Assembly: GCA_042691655.1 (NCBI GenBank)
Contig: CP170506.1
Coordinates: 1,922,001 to 1,986,000, forward strand
Length of the DNA stretch: 64,000 nucleotides
Reading direction: 5' to 3'
From: UBA695 sp042691655
GTDB taxonomy: Bacteria > Verrucomicrobiota > Verrucomicrobiia > Chthoniobacterales > Chthoniobacteraceae
Part shown: in pieces, positions 54,540 to 62,448 of the stretch
How positions within the stretch are numbered: position 1 is the stretch's first letter
Layout: every line of letters begins with the position of its first letter
Made by a program: the position numbers and the translations under genes
Notes under the pieces: model-generated
Database searches by the model: none
What the model saw: the letters and a program-made list of their open reading frames with translations, nothing else
Told to the model about the DNA's origin: nothing

Positions 54540-56994
54540 GAACCAAGCAGCCACCGCTTCCGACAAGGCCAATCAACGTTCTTTGCATTTTCCGCTTCAT
54601 GATGGTTCTCCGCGGGAAGGTTCAACGCGGCTGCCGCTGCCGTCCCGTTCTTCCCGCACGGGCGATTCGCCTGCGGCTGGAAAAGATGCCGCCTTGCCAC
54701 TGAACCTGCACGGGCACTTTGCCGACGAGGGGCGGGCTTTTGTCCAAACCGATCCTCGCGTGCCACGCCCCTGGATTAGTTTTTTGTGGAACGAGAGTTT
54801 TATAGCTTCCTGCTCTCATGTGGGCCAGGGTTATGCGTTGTTGCAAGATCAGCGCGGCTTCCGGCTTGATCTCCACGAAGGTCGCGCCCTCTGGATTATC
54901 GATGTCGAAACCGGAGATGCTTGGAGCGCAAACGGGCTGCCGTTGCCCCCGGCCGGGGAGCCTTTTTCCTGCACGCATCGGCTTGGAAGTGTTTGCATTG
55001 AGCGCCAGCATGACGGAATCGGCACCTGCCTCGAAATCGGCGTGTCGGCGTCCAGTCCCTGCGAGTTATGGCAAATCACGCTGATGAATCGCAGCGGACG
55101 GCGACGCCAATTGCGGGTGGTCCCATTCATTGACTGCGTGGTGGGCGGTGTGTTTCCCGCCGCCACGGCCGGACGGTTCCGTCCGGAATACCAAGCCGCC
55201 ACGGTAACGGACATTGTGCGTACGGGCAACCACCTGGCCCACTTTACCGACGGAGTGGTGCATGGCACTTTTCTGCGCATGGATCGCAAGCCGTCTGGTT
55301 TTGACACCCGCCGGAGTGCTTTTGTCGGACCTTACGGAAACGTGCAAGCCCCGGCCGCTATTTTTGAAAATGGCTCCTGCACAGGCTCTCTGTGCGATTA
55401 CGAACGCCCTGTGCTGGCCCTGGAAACCATCGTGACATTGGAGCCAGGGCAATCGGATGTCATCGGAGTTGCCGCTGGGCTTTTCAGCACGGAAGCAGAA
55501 CTGCGGCAACTCTCGGAACTTGATGTCGCCCGGGAACTAGAGAGCGCGCGCTCCTTGGCGGACGAGCAATGCGGACGCTGGTCCGTGGAAACCCCGCAGG
55601 CCGAGATCAACGCCTTTTTTAACGGCTTCCTCCAACATCAACTGCGGCTCAATGCCTCATGGGCGCGCGTTTATTACAATGGCATCCGCGATCTCTCGCA
55701 GGACAACGCAGCTCTTGCCATTCAAGACCCCCCTGCCGCATGGAGCAAGTTCCGGCAAATACTGGCGTTCCAATATGCCAGCGGCTACGCTCCCCGGGCA
55801 TGGATCGGGGGAGGAGTTGTCGAACAAGATTACGCCGATTCTCCAGTTTGGTTGGCAATGACCGCGCATGCCCTGATTATGGAAACTGGTGATATGAGCG
55901 CGATGGAAGAGCAAATTCCCTACTGCGACGGGCCGCCCGCTTCGGTTTACGAACATCTACGGCAGTCCCTCCGGTATTTATGGGAAGATCGCGGAATCCA
56001 CGGCCTCTCAAAAATTCACCGCGGCGATTGGAACGATTTGCTCAATGCCGCGGGAACTCAGGGAAAAGGCGAAAGCGTATGGCTCTCGCAGGCGCTGTGT
56101 GTCGCCCTGGCGAATTTTGGGGAACTAGCCGCGGCTGCCGCTCACCAGGAAGACGCCTCCTGGGCAGCCCGCTCCCGGGAGGCCTTGTTGGATGCCATCC
56201 GGTGCCACGGCTTTGACGCGCAAAACGGACTGTTTATCCGCGCTTTTACCGACGACGGCAAAGTGCTGCATACCGCCGAATCCGAAGAGGGAATCGATTT
56301 GATCGTCCAAGCGTGGGGCGTCTTGAGTGGAGCGGTAACGGGGCGAGAAGCTCTGCGCGTGATGGAAGCGGCGGAACAGCGCCTCGAATGCGAACAGGGA
56401 ACCTTGACCATGGAGCGCGGCTTTCATCGTTTCCGGCCGGAGATCGGTTTCGTTAGCGCGACCCGCCCCGGCTGCAATGTCAATGCTGGGTTCTACCAGC
56501 ATGCGGCGGCTTTCGCCGTTGTGGCGGACTGCGTGGCGGGGCGAGGCAGCGCCGCCTGGCGGCGTTTGCGGAAACTGCTGCCATTCACCTCCGAACGCGG
56601 CTACATCCACGGCGAACCGTTTGTGGTGAACAACGCCTATTACGGCCCCGCCTCCGGTTATCGCCAGGGGCAGTCGGAAATGGGATGGCTCACGGGAACC
56701 GCCGGATGGCTGGTTCGGGCCATGAACCAGCACATCTTCGGGTTACGGCCCACTCTGGAGGGATTGGCACTCGAACCGTGCCTCCCTCAGGAATGGGAAC
56801 ACGCGGCTGTCAGTCGCCGTTTTCGCGGGGCAACTTATCATATTGAATACGTCCAAGCAGGCAAGGGAGAGAGTGCTTCCGTGGAAGAGACCCTTGTCGA
56901 CGGGAAGCCCTGGCTAAAGCCGGTCCTGCCTTTCCGTGATGGAGCCGAGTACCAGGTCAAGGTGAGGGTACGCAGATCATCTTCTCCACTATGA
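54538..56994 (+). CDS. GH94-like glycoside phosphorylase / toroid enzyme, module 2
   Basis: 818 residues from ATG 54538; the open frame to 54373 crosses the terminator and promoter and is not real. N-terminal sandwich, then the GH94 blocks RDLSQDNAALAI, HRGDWNDLLNAAG, GKGESVWLSQAL and GWLTGTAGWL, parallel to the enzyme at 8903-11185. In the first block the QDN motif replaces the family's QD-A-W-G, so substrate binding may differ. About 65 extra N-terminal residues are polar, with no signal peptide. First gene of a unit with the Rossmann fragment and SGNH gene, joined by ATGA overlaps. Confidence 0.78.
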   Translation: MNQAATASDKANQRSLHFPLHDGSPREGSTRLPLPSRSSRTGDSPAAGKDAALPLNLHGHFADEGRAFVQTDPRVPRPWISFLWNESFIASCSHVGQGYALLQDQRGFRLDLHEGRALWIIDVETGDAWSANGLPLPPAGEPFSCTHRLGSVCIERQHDGIGTCLEIGVSASSPCELWQITLMNRSGRRRQLRVVPFIDCVVGGVFPAATAGRFRPEYQAATVTDIVRTGNHLAHFTDGVVHGTFLRMDRKPSGFDTRRSAFVGPYGNVQAPAAIFENGSCTGSLCDYERPVLALETIVTLEPGQSDVIGVAAGLFSTEAELRQLSELDVARELESARSLADEQCGRWSVETPQAEINAFFNGFLQHQLRLNASWARVYYNGIRDLSQDNAALAIQDPPAAWSKFRQILAFQYASGYAPRAWIGGGVVEQDYADSPVWLAMTAHALIMETGDMSAMEEQIPYCDGPPASVYEHLRQSLRYLWEDRGIHGLSKIHRGDWNDLLNAAGTQGKGESVWLSQALCVALANFGELAAAAAHQEDASWAARSREALLDAIRCHGFDAQNGLFIRAFTDDGKVLHTAESEEGIDLIVQAWGVLSGAVTGREALRVMEAAEQRLECEQGTLTMERGFHRFRPEIGFVSATRPGCNVNAGFYQHAAAFAVVADCVAGRGSAAWRRLRKLLPFTSERGYIHGEPFVVNNAYYGPASGYRQGQSEMGWLTGTAGWLVRAMNQHIFGLRPTLEGLALEPCLPQEWEHAAVSRRFRGATYHIEYVQAGKGESASVEETLVDGKPWLKPVLPFRDGAEYQVKVRVRRSSSPL

Positions 56995-57173
56995 CAATGC
57001 ACACCCGCACTATGCCTTATCAGGAAAGGAAAACCTGCCTCGAACCGGCGCGGCAAACGCCCGTTGTTCAAGAATCCGGCGTGATCGTCTGTGGAGGTGG
57101 CCCGGCGGGCGTCGCCGCGGCGGTTGCTTCCGCGCGGGCCGGAGCCAAAACGCTTCTCCTACGAATCCTATGA
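56991..57173 (+). CDS. 60-residue FAD/NAD-binding Rossmann fragment
   Basis: It contains CGGGPAGVAAAVASARAG, the GxGxxG dinucleotide-binding fold that opens FAD-dependent oxidoreductases of the FAD_oxidored type (normally 400 or more residues), and then ends after KTLLLRIL. The ATG overlaps the stop of the GH94-like gene and the TGA overlaps the ATG of the SGNH gene, so both junctions are ATGA. It is either the stump of an oxidoreductase removed by an in-frame-preserving deletion or a retained coupling peptide. No enzymatic activity is expected from it alone. Confidence 0.65.
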   Translation: MTMHTRTMPYQERKTCLEPARQTPVVQESGVIVCGGGPAGVAAAVASARAGAKTLLLRIL

Positions 57174-57913
57174 ACCATTCCCTGCCTCACTTTTCCGGCC
57201 GCTTCTGGCAGAAACACGCCGATCAAACTAGCCATCGGCCGCTCGTCATCGTTGCCTTTGGCGATAGCGTCACCATGGGCGCCACCACGCAGGGCGTCTT
57301 TATTCCGGAAGAGGTGTATCATAGCCGACTCAAGCGTATGATTGCGGAGCGGTACCCGGGCCCCGCGGCGGCAACGCTCAGCGTCATCAACTCCGGCATC
57401 GGCGGCGACACTGCCACCAAAGCCCTCCTGCGTCTCGACCGCGATGTCCTTTGTTTCCGTCCCGATCTCGTCCTGCTGGCGTTTGGCGCGAACGATCTGA
57501 GCCTGGACCCTGCCGCATCCGCGGCATTCGAGCGCTCCGTTGTCAGGATGGTCTCGGCCATCCGGGCACAGACCTCCTCGGACATCGTCATCGTGACCCC
57601 CACCCGCATGGCCAGCCGCGAAAACCGGGCCTCCGCCGACGAGGGCTACTTGCGGGTCCTGATGCAATTCCAGAATGGCGGCGTGGTCGCGCGTTACGCG
57701 GAGATTCTGCGCACCGTCGGGCGCGCAGAAGGCCTGCCGGTTGCGGATGTCTACGCCCAATGGGAACAACTGGAGGCAAGCGGTGTCGATACCACCTCTA
57801 AATTGATTAACGGACTAAATCACCCGTCCGCTGAAATGCATGAAATCCACGCCCGTGAAATCTTCCGGATTATCCAGGCCGGGCTGGACCTCGACCGGCA
57901 AAATCGCCCTTGA
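57170..57913 (+). CDS. SGNH/GDSL hydrolase (carbohydrate esterase-like), module 2
   Basis: 247 residues. Blocks: VAFGDSVTMG (Ser33), IGGDT (Gly79), LLAFGANDL (Asn108) and LNHPSAEMHEIHA (His218); Asn217 stands where many family members have Asp, though NHP is common in this branch. Resembles rhamnogalacturonan acetylesterase-type and lysophospholipase-like SGNH enzymes. No signal peptide, unlike the module 1 SGNH protein, so it would deacetylate imported oligosaccharides. Its stop lies at the -35 of the next promoter. Confidence 0.82.
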   Translation: MNHSLPHFSGRFWQKHADQTSHRPLVIVAFGDSVTMGATTQGVFIPEEVYHSRLKRMIAERYPGPAAATLSVINSGIGGDTATKALLRLDRDVLCFRPDLVLLAFGANDLSLDPAASAAFERSVVRMVSAIRAQTSSDIVIVTPTRMASRENRASADEGYLRVLMQFQNGGVVARYAEILRTVGRAEGLPVADVYAQWEQLEASGVDTTSKLINGLNHPSAEMHEIHAREIFRIIQAGLDLDRQNRP

Positions 57914-57951
57914 CGTCCAGCATAGAATTCATTATTTTACACGTGTTAACT
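57910..57951 (+). promoter_or_regulatory. Promoter and module 2 operator of PEP-CTERM gene 2
   Basis: TTGACG (57910-57915), a 17-bp spacer and TATTTT (57933-57938) form a sigma70-like promoter. The operator TTTTACACGTGTTAAC (57935-57950) covers the -10 and start region, as expected for repression. The PEP-CTERM ATG is at 57989. Confidence 0.72.
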
Positions 57952-57988
57952 TCACCCCTCCAACGCGAATCCGCATCCCCCCTGCATC

Positions 57989-60900
57989 ATGAACTCACCC
58001 CGTTTCACTATCGGTAAACGTATTGCTTCACGCATTCTCCTGGCGAATATCGTAGCAACGATGACCTCGCTTCACCTCGCTTCGGGCGCGGTATACACTT
58101 GGAACACCGGCGGCGCAACCGATGTCTGGAGCACTACCACCGGCAACGCCAACTGGCTGTCTGGAGGCGTCGAATGGACAGACGGCAGCGGAGCCGTGTT
58201 TAACGACGCAACCGGGGAGACGATCACCATTTCCGGAGTGGTTAGCGGCACTTCCTTTGATATTGGCGCAAATAATGGGAACTGGAGTTTCGTCGGATCG
58301 GGTTCCATTGCCGGTAGCGGCAATCTGGTCAAACGGGGCACAGGCACACTGATTATCTCGACGGCAAATACCTACGGCAGTGACACATCTGTTAGCACCG
58401 GGGCATTGATTGTGCAAAACAACACCGCCTTGGGAGGCACGGCGGGAGCCGTGGTGGTGAGCACCGGAGCGACGCTTGGGCTCCAGGGAGGGATCACGGT
58501 TACCGGAAAAACGCTGACGATCAACGGAGCCGGCTTGTCCAGCAACGGCGCATTACGAAACATCAGTGGAAGCAACGAATGGGCTGGCACCATTACTGCC
58601 ACGTCCGAAGGTAGCGGTTCGCGGATTCAAGTGGAGTCCGGGTCCGTCCTAACCCTGAGCGGCAGCCTGACTGTCACGGGAAATGGCTCCAGCTTTTCCA
58701 TTATCAATAACAGCCTTTTGTCCATTAGCGCTGTGATTTCCGGCAGCGGCGGCTTTAGCATCGGCGGGTCGGGCACAACAGTCATCACCGGAGCCAATAC
58801 CTATGGGGACACGAGCGCGCGGGGCATGACCATCGGCAGCGGCTCCGCCGTCGTTCGCGTTGTCGATTCAACCGTTTACGGAACGGGAAACCACACGATC
58901 GCCGTCAACGGCCTGGGGAACAGTTCCAACACGGTGACCTTCGGCGCCAGCACCGGCAGCAGCATATTGCAGCTTCGTGCCAATGGGCAAAACGATTCGA
59001 CCGCCCAGGTGTTGACCTACGGTAATAACCTAACCATCTCCGGTGCCAGCGGTGTCAACGGCACCATTGATGTTGACAGGGAAAGCGGCACGGGTTCCAA
59101 TAAAATCCTCGCCCTTGGCAACGTCACCACGGGAGTCAACGGCGGAACTCTCCACATTACCGGCTCTAACGGCTACTCATTGTCCGTCAATAACGTGACT
59201 ATCGGGGGCAACGCGAAGACGGCCACCTTTGATCCCACCACGGCCAATTTGACCATTGCAAATGTCACCAACTCCTCGGCGAACACGGGCGGCAACACAT
59301 TGAAGCTGGACGGCACCTCTTCGGGCAACGCGGTCACCGGAGTTATCAGCGATGGGGCATCCTATGCGACCCTTCTCACCAAATCCAACTCCAGCACATG
59401 GACGCTCCGCGGCGCGAACACCTACACCGGAGCAACCACGGTCAGTGGAGGAACGCTGGCGTTGGAAAGAGGATCGCTCGGCGCTACCGCGGTGACCGTC
59501 GCGGCCGCCGCGAGCACCGCCCTTCAAGTTTCGGGCAACTATACGATCGGGACCGCTTCGGGGGGCAGCCTGACGGTCACGGGTGGCGCCTCCGGTAAGC
59601 AAGGCACGCTGAGCCTGATCGACGGAGCGGCCAATACCTTGACCCTGGCCAATAACTCTGGCACCGATGTGTTCACCATCGGCTCGACCACTTCAGGCCG
59701 CAGCAGCGTCTTGAACATGGAAGTCGGGGCCGTGTCGGACAAAATCGTGGTGGGCTCCGGCGCTTCGCTCATTAACATCCAAAAGAACGACACGGCGACG
59801 GCGATCAACATTGTCGGCTTGGGAACGCTGGACGGGACGCAACAGACGTTAATCTTGGCTTCGGGCGGCGTCGGCACGGTCACAAGCACGCGGGTCAGCT
59901 TTGCCAGTGGCTTTACGCTCGGAACTGTGTCCGGGAATTTGAGTGGCTACACCGTGGCGCTCGCCAGCGATGATACGCACTTGTACCTGACCGAGACCGC
60001 CAATGCCGCTCCGGCCACCGCCTATTGGAAAGGCACCATTGACGGAGTGTGGAACAGCTTCACCAATGGCAACACCAACACGAGCAACTTTACAACGGAC
60101 GCCGCCGGAACTGCCAATGCCAACGGAATGGTGAGTGGAAGCACGAACATTGTTTTCAACGCGACGGGAGCCGCCCACTATGCCTCCACGACATTGGGGC
60201 AGGATTTGACAGTCAATAGTTTAATGTTCAGCAGTGGAAACGCGGTTGGAATCGGCGGCACCAATACCCTCACACTCAATGCCACATCCGCCAATGGCAA
60301 TACTTCCGGCAATGGCATTACGGTGGCTCCGGGAGCAGGGAACTCCACCATTAGTAGCAAAATTGCCCTGGGAAATGATCAAACGTGGACGGTTGCGGAT
60401 ACAGCCACGTTGACGGTCAGCAACCAAATCAGCGGTTTGGGCAAGGCTTTGACCAAAGCGGGGGATGGCACCTTGATCCTGTCCGGCACCAACATCTATA
60501 CCGGCGCAACGACGGTCAACGGCGGCACGCTAACCGTCAACGGCTCGCTTGCCGCAGGCAGCGCGGTCGCCGTCGGCCGGGCTACCTTGGCGGGTAGCGG
60601 TACGGTCAATGGCACGGTGAGCGGCTCCGGGGCAACCATCAACGGAAGCGGCCTGACGATGGGAACAACCACGCTTCATAGTTCCAACACGCTTTCCGGC
60701 TACAACATCGCCAGCAGTGTGGAGGTGGAGAGCGGCTCCACGGCGCTGACCGGCACCACCCAGGCGCCAATCACCGTAGGCATTGGAGCCACGCTCAACA
60801 ATGGCGGCACGGTGATAGGAAATGTCAGCGTGGGCGGCCTATTGAATGGAAACGGCGAGATCAATGGTAATCTCACCCTCACCAGCGGCACCCTCTCTCC

Positions 60901-61369
60901 AGGCAACAGCGCCGGAATCACAACCGTCAACGGCGACTTTGTCATGAATGCTTCCTCCACGCTGGTAGCGGAAGTGTCGGGGGCAACAGAGGGCGTCACC
61001 TATGACCAAGTCAAAGTCAGCGGAAACGTCTCTTTGAATGGTACGCTGGATCTCAGCACGCTAAGCGGTCTCTCCTTGGGAACCACCGTCACGCTGATCG
61101 CAAACACTGGCGATGGAACGACGACGGGGTACTTTTCCACCATCATCACGAGCGGCAGCACCTACACGGTCAGTACCTCCAGCAGCACCTATGTGTTTAC
61201 GATTGGCACCACGGAGTACGAAATCAACTATGCGGCGAACACCGATTCAGGCACTATCTCCAATGACGTGACCCTGACGGTAGTTCCTGAGCCGAGCACT
61301 TGGGCGATGATCGTTGGCGGCATTGGCATGCTGGCGGTCGGGCAACGTTTCCGCCGCCGTTTGAGCTAG
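57989..61369 (+). CDS. PEP-CTERM autotransporter-associated beta-strand repeat protein 2
   Basis: 1126 residues. Signal peptide ending near HLASGA, then Gly/Thr/Ser/Asn-rich repeats (NTYTGATTVSGGTLAL, NIYTGATTVNGGTLTV) and the tail VPEPSTWAMIVGG, hydrophobic segment, RRR, a PEP-CTERM sorting signal. The last about 350 residues are closely similar to the protein at 19735-23025 (shared LSGYNIASSV, ASSTLVAEVSG, GTLDLSTLS), while the N-terminal 700 residues diverge. It is under the module 2 operator. Likely a surface repeat protein matched to the substrate of this module. Confidence 0.88.
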   Translation: MNSPRFTIGKRIASRILLANIVATMTSLHLASGAVYTWNTGGATDVWSTTTGNANWLSGGVEWTDGSGAVFNDATGETITISGVVSGTSFDIGANNGNWSFVGSGSIAGSGNLVKRGTGTLIISTANTYGSDTSVSTGALIVQNNTALGGTAGAVVVSTGATLGLQGGITVTGKTLTINGAGLSSNGALRNISGSNEWAGTITATSEGSGSRIQVESGSVLTLSGSLTVTGNGSSFSIINNSLLSISAVISGSGGFSIGGSGTTVITGANTYGDTSARGMTIGSGSAVVRVVDSTVYGTGNHTIAVNGLGNSSNTVTFGASTGSSILQLRANGQNDSTAQVLTYGNNLTISGASGVNGTIDVDRESGTGSNKILALGNVTTGVNGGTLHITGSNGYSLSVNNVTIGGNAKTATFDPTTANLTIANVTNSSANTGGNTLKLDGTSSGNAVTGVISDGASYATLLTKSNSSTWTLRGANTYTGATTVSGGTLALERGSLGATAVTVAAAASTALQVSGNYTIGTASGGSLTVTGGASGKQGTLSLIDGAANTLTLANNSGTDVFTIGSTTSGRSSVLNMEVGAVSDKIVVGSGASLINIQKNDTATAINIVGLGTLDGTQQTLILASGGVGTVTSTRVSFASGFTLGTVSGNLSGYTVALASDDTHLYLTETANAAPATAYWKGTIDGVWNSFTNGNTNTSNFTTDAAGTANANGMVSGSTNIVFNATGAAHYASTTLGQDLTVNSLMFSSGNAVGIGGTNTLTLNATSANGNTSGNGITVAPGAGNSTISSKIALGNDQTWTVADTATLTVSNQISGLGKALTKAGDGTLILSGTNIYTGATTVNGGTLTVNGSLAAGSAVAVGRATLAGSGTVNGTVSGSGATINGSGLTMGTTTLHSSNTLSGYNIASSVEVESGSTALTGTTQAPITVGIGATLNNGGTVIGNVSVGGLLNGNGEINGNLTLTSGTLSPGNSAGITTVNGDFVMNASSTLVAEVSGATEGVTYDQVKVSGNVSLNGTLDLSTLSGLSLGTTVTLIANTGDGTTTGYFSTIITSGSTYTVSTSSSTYVFTIGTTEYEINYAANTDSGTISNDVTLTVVPEPSTWAMIVGGIGMLAVGQRFRRRLS

Positions 61370-61503
61370 AGCGCTTTAAAGTTTGATATGATTTATCGCG
61401 ACGCGCCGAAGAACATGGCGCAATCATAAGACACACAAGCTGCTGCGCCGATCACCCGGAGGGGAACCTCCCCGCAAATGATGAATTGATGGAATTAGCC
61501 AAA

Positions 61504-62448
61504 ATGAAACCACTGCAATTATTGATGTTGGGAGTGCTGTTGCTGCCATTTCCGGCGCATGGCGGGAATTGGAATACAGCGATAGAAGACTCTTTTACCG
61601 TAAGCGCCGAGCGGCCGGCAGAGAGCCCGCTCGCGGGCTCCTCAACAGAAAAAGGAGGGCGGATTTGGTTCGCGAGAGGGAATGCCGCGCTGTTCCAAAT
61701 TTCGCCGGACGGCGAGGTGGTTAACGGGAAAATCAACGGTGGCAAAATGGTGGCCTTGGTGGACTGCGTTCCTGAGGGGAATTATCAAATCAAAGTTGAA
61801 GCGGATATTCAGCCGGGCAACGCCCAGTGGCTGGGGTTGGGGTTTTCCTCTGGAAAAGATCTCTTTTGGAGCAAGGAGACGCCTGGGCAGTTGTGGCTGG
61901 TCATCACCAAGGCCGGCCAAGTGCAGGTTTACGCCAACGCGACAAGCAAGATGTTGAGGACGGGCAAACCCACGGATTTCGGATTCGATCCGGCCAAGCC
62001 GACGCATGCCGAAATCATCTATGACCGGCAGGCCAACGCCGTTTCTGTCGTGCTCAACGGACAGACGCTGCTTGATGGTTCACCCCTGGGCGATTTCAAG
62101 CCGGAGATCAAAACCGCGGGCATCATGGATAATTTCCCCGCGATCAGCGATCCGAAGATGCGGGTCGATAACTTCAAAATTTCCGTGCAAAACGGCACTT
62201 TGGCCGAACCTGTTGTAAAAACGGGTTCCGGGAAGCCCGCGATTTTGATCGATTCCACGGCGGTCAAAGCAACCAACCTCTCTTGGGGGCAGCCCAAAAA
62301 AAACGCCAGCGGAGTGAACGTCGATCTCCAGGCGGAGAGCAGCCACACGCCGTTCGAGCCATATTATGCCGAGTTTGCCTTTGACATTAGGCCGGAGGCA
62401 GCCGGTATGGCGTTTACGAATTATAAACAGGCTCAACAGATATTGTGA
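61504..62448 (+). CDS. Secreted beta-sandwich (lectin-like) protein
   Basis: 314 residues from ATG 61504, with signal peptide MKPLQLLMLGVLLLPFPAHGG. The mature sequence contains EADIQPGNAQWLGLGFSS and GQLWLVITKAGQVQVYANA, with VSVVLNGQTLLDG, the alternation of a concanavalin/LamG-like jelly roll. I do not recognise a named family. The start could be the ATG at 61489 or TTG 61486. Its stop overlaps the GTG of the next gene. The first about 20 mature residues recur in the gene starting at 63823. Confidence 0.6.
   Translation: MKPLQLLMLGVLLLPFPAHGGNWNTAIEDSFTVSAERPAESPLAGSSTEKGGRIWFARGNAALFQISPDGEVVNGKINGGKMVALVDCVPEGNYQIKVEADIQPGNAQWLGLGFSSGKDLFWSKETPGQLWLVITKAGQVQVYANATSKMLRTGKPTDFGFDPAKPTHAEIIYDRQANAVSVVLNGQTLLDGSPLGDFKPEIKTAGIMDNFPAISDPKMRVDNFKISVQNGTLAEPVVKTGSGKPAILIDSTAVKATNLSWGQPKKNASGVNVDLQAESSHTPFEPYYAEFAFDIRPEAAGMAFTNYKQAQQIL

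Noticed and set aside
58300..60600. Repeated short blocks that might look like a repeat array
   Set aside because: They are coding beta-strand repeats in one continuous frame, degenerate in sequence and spacing, not CRISPR or satellite DNA.
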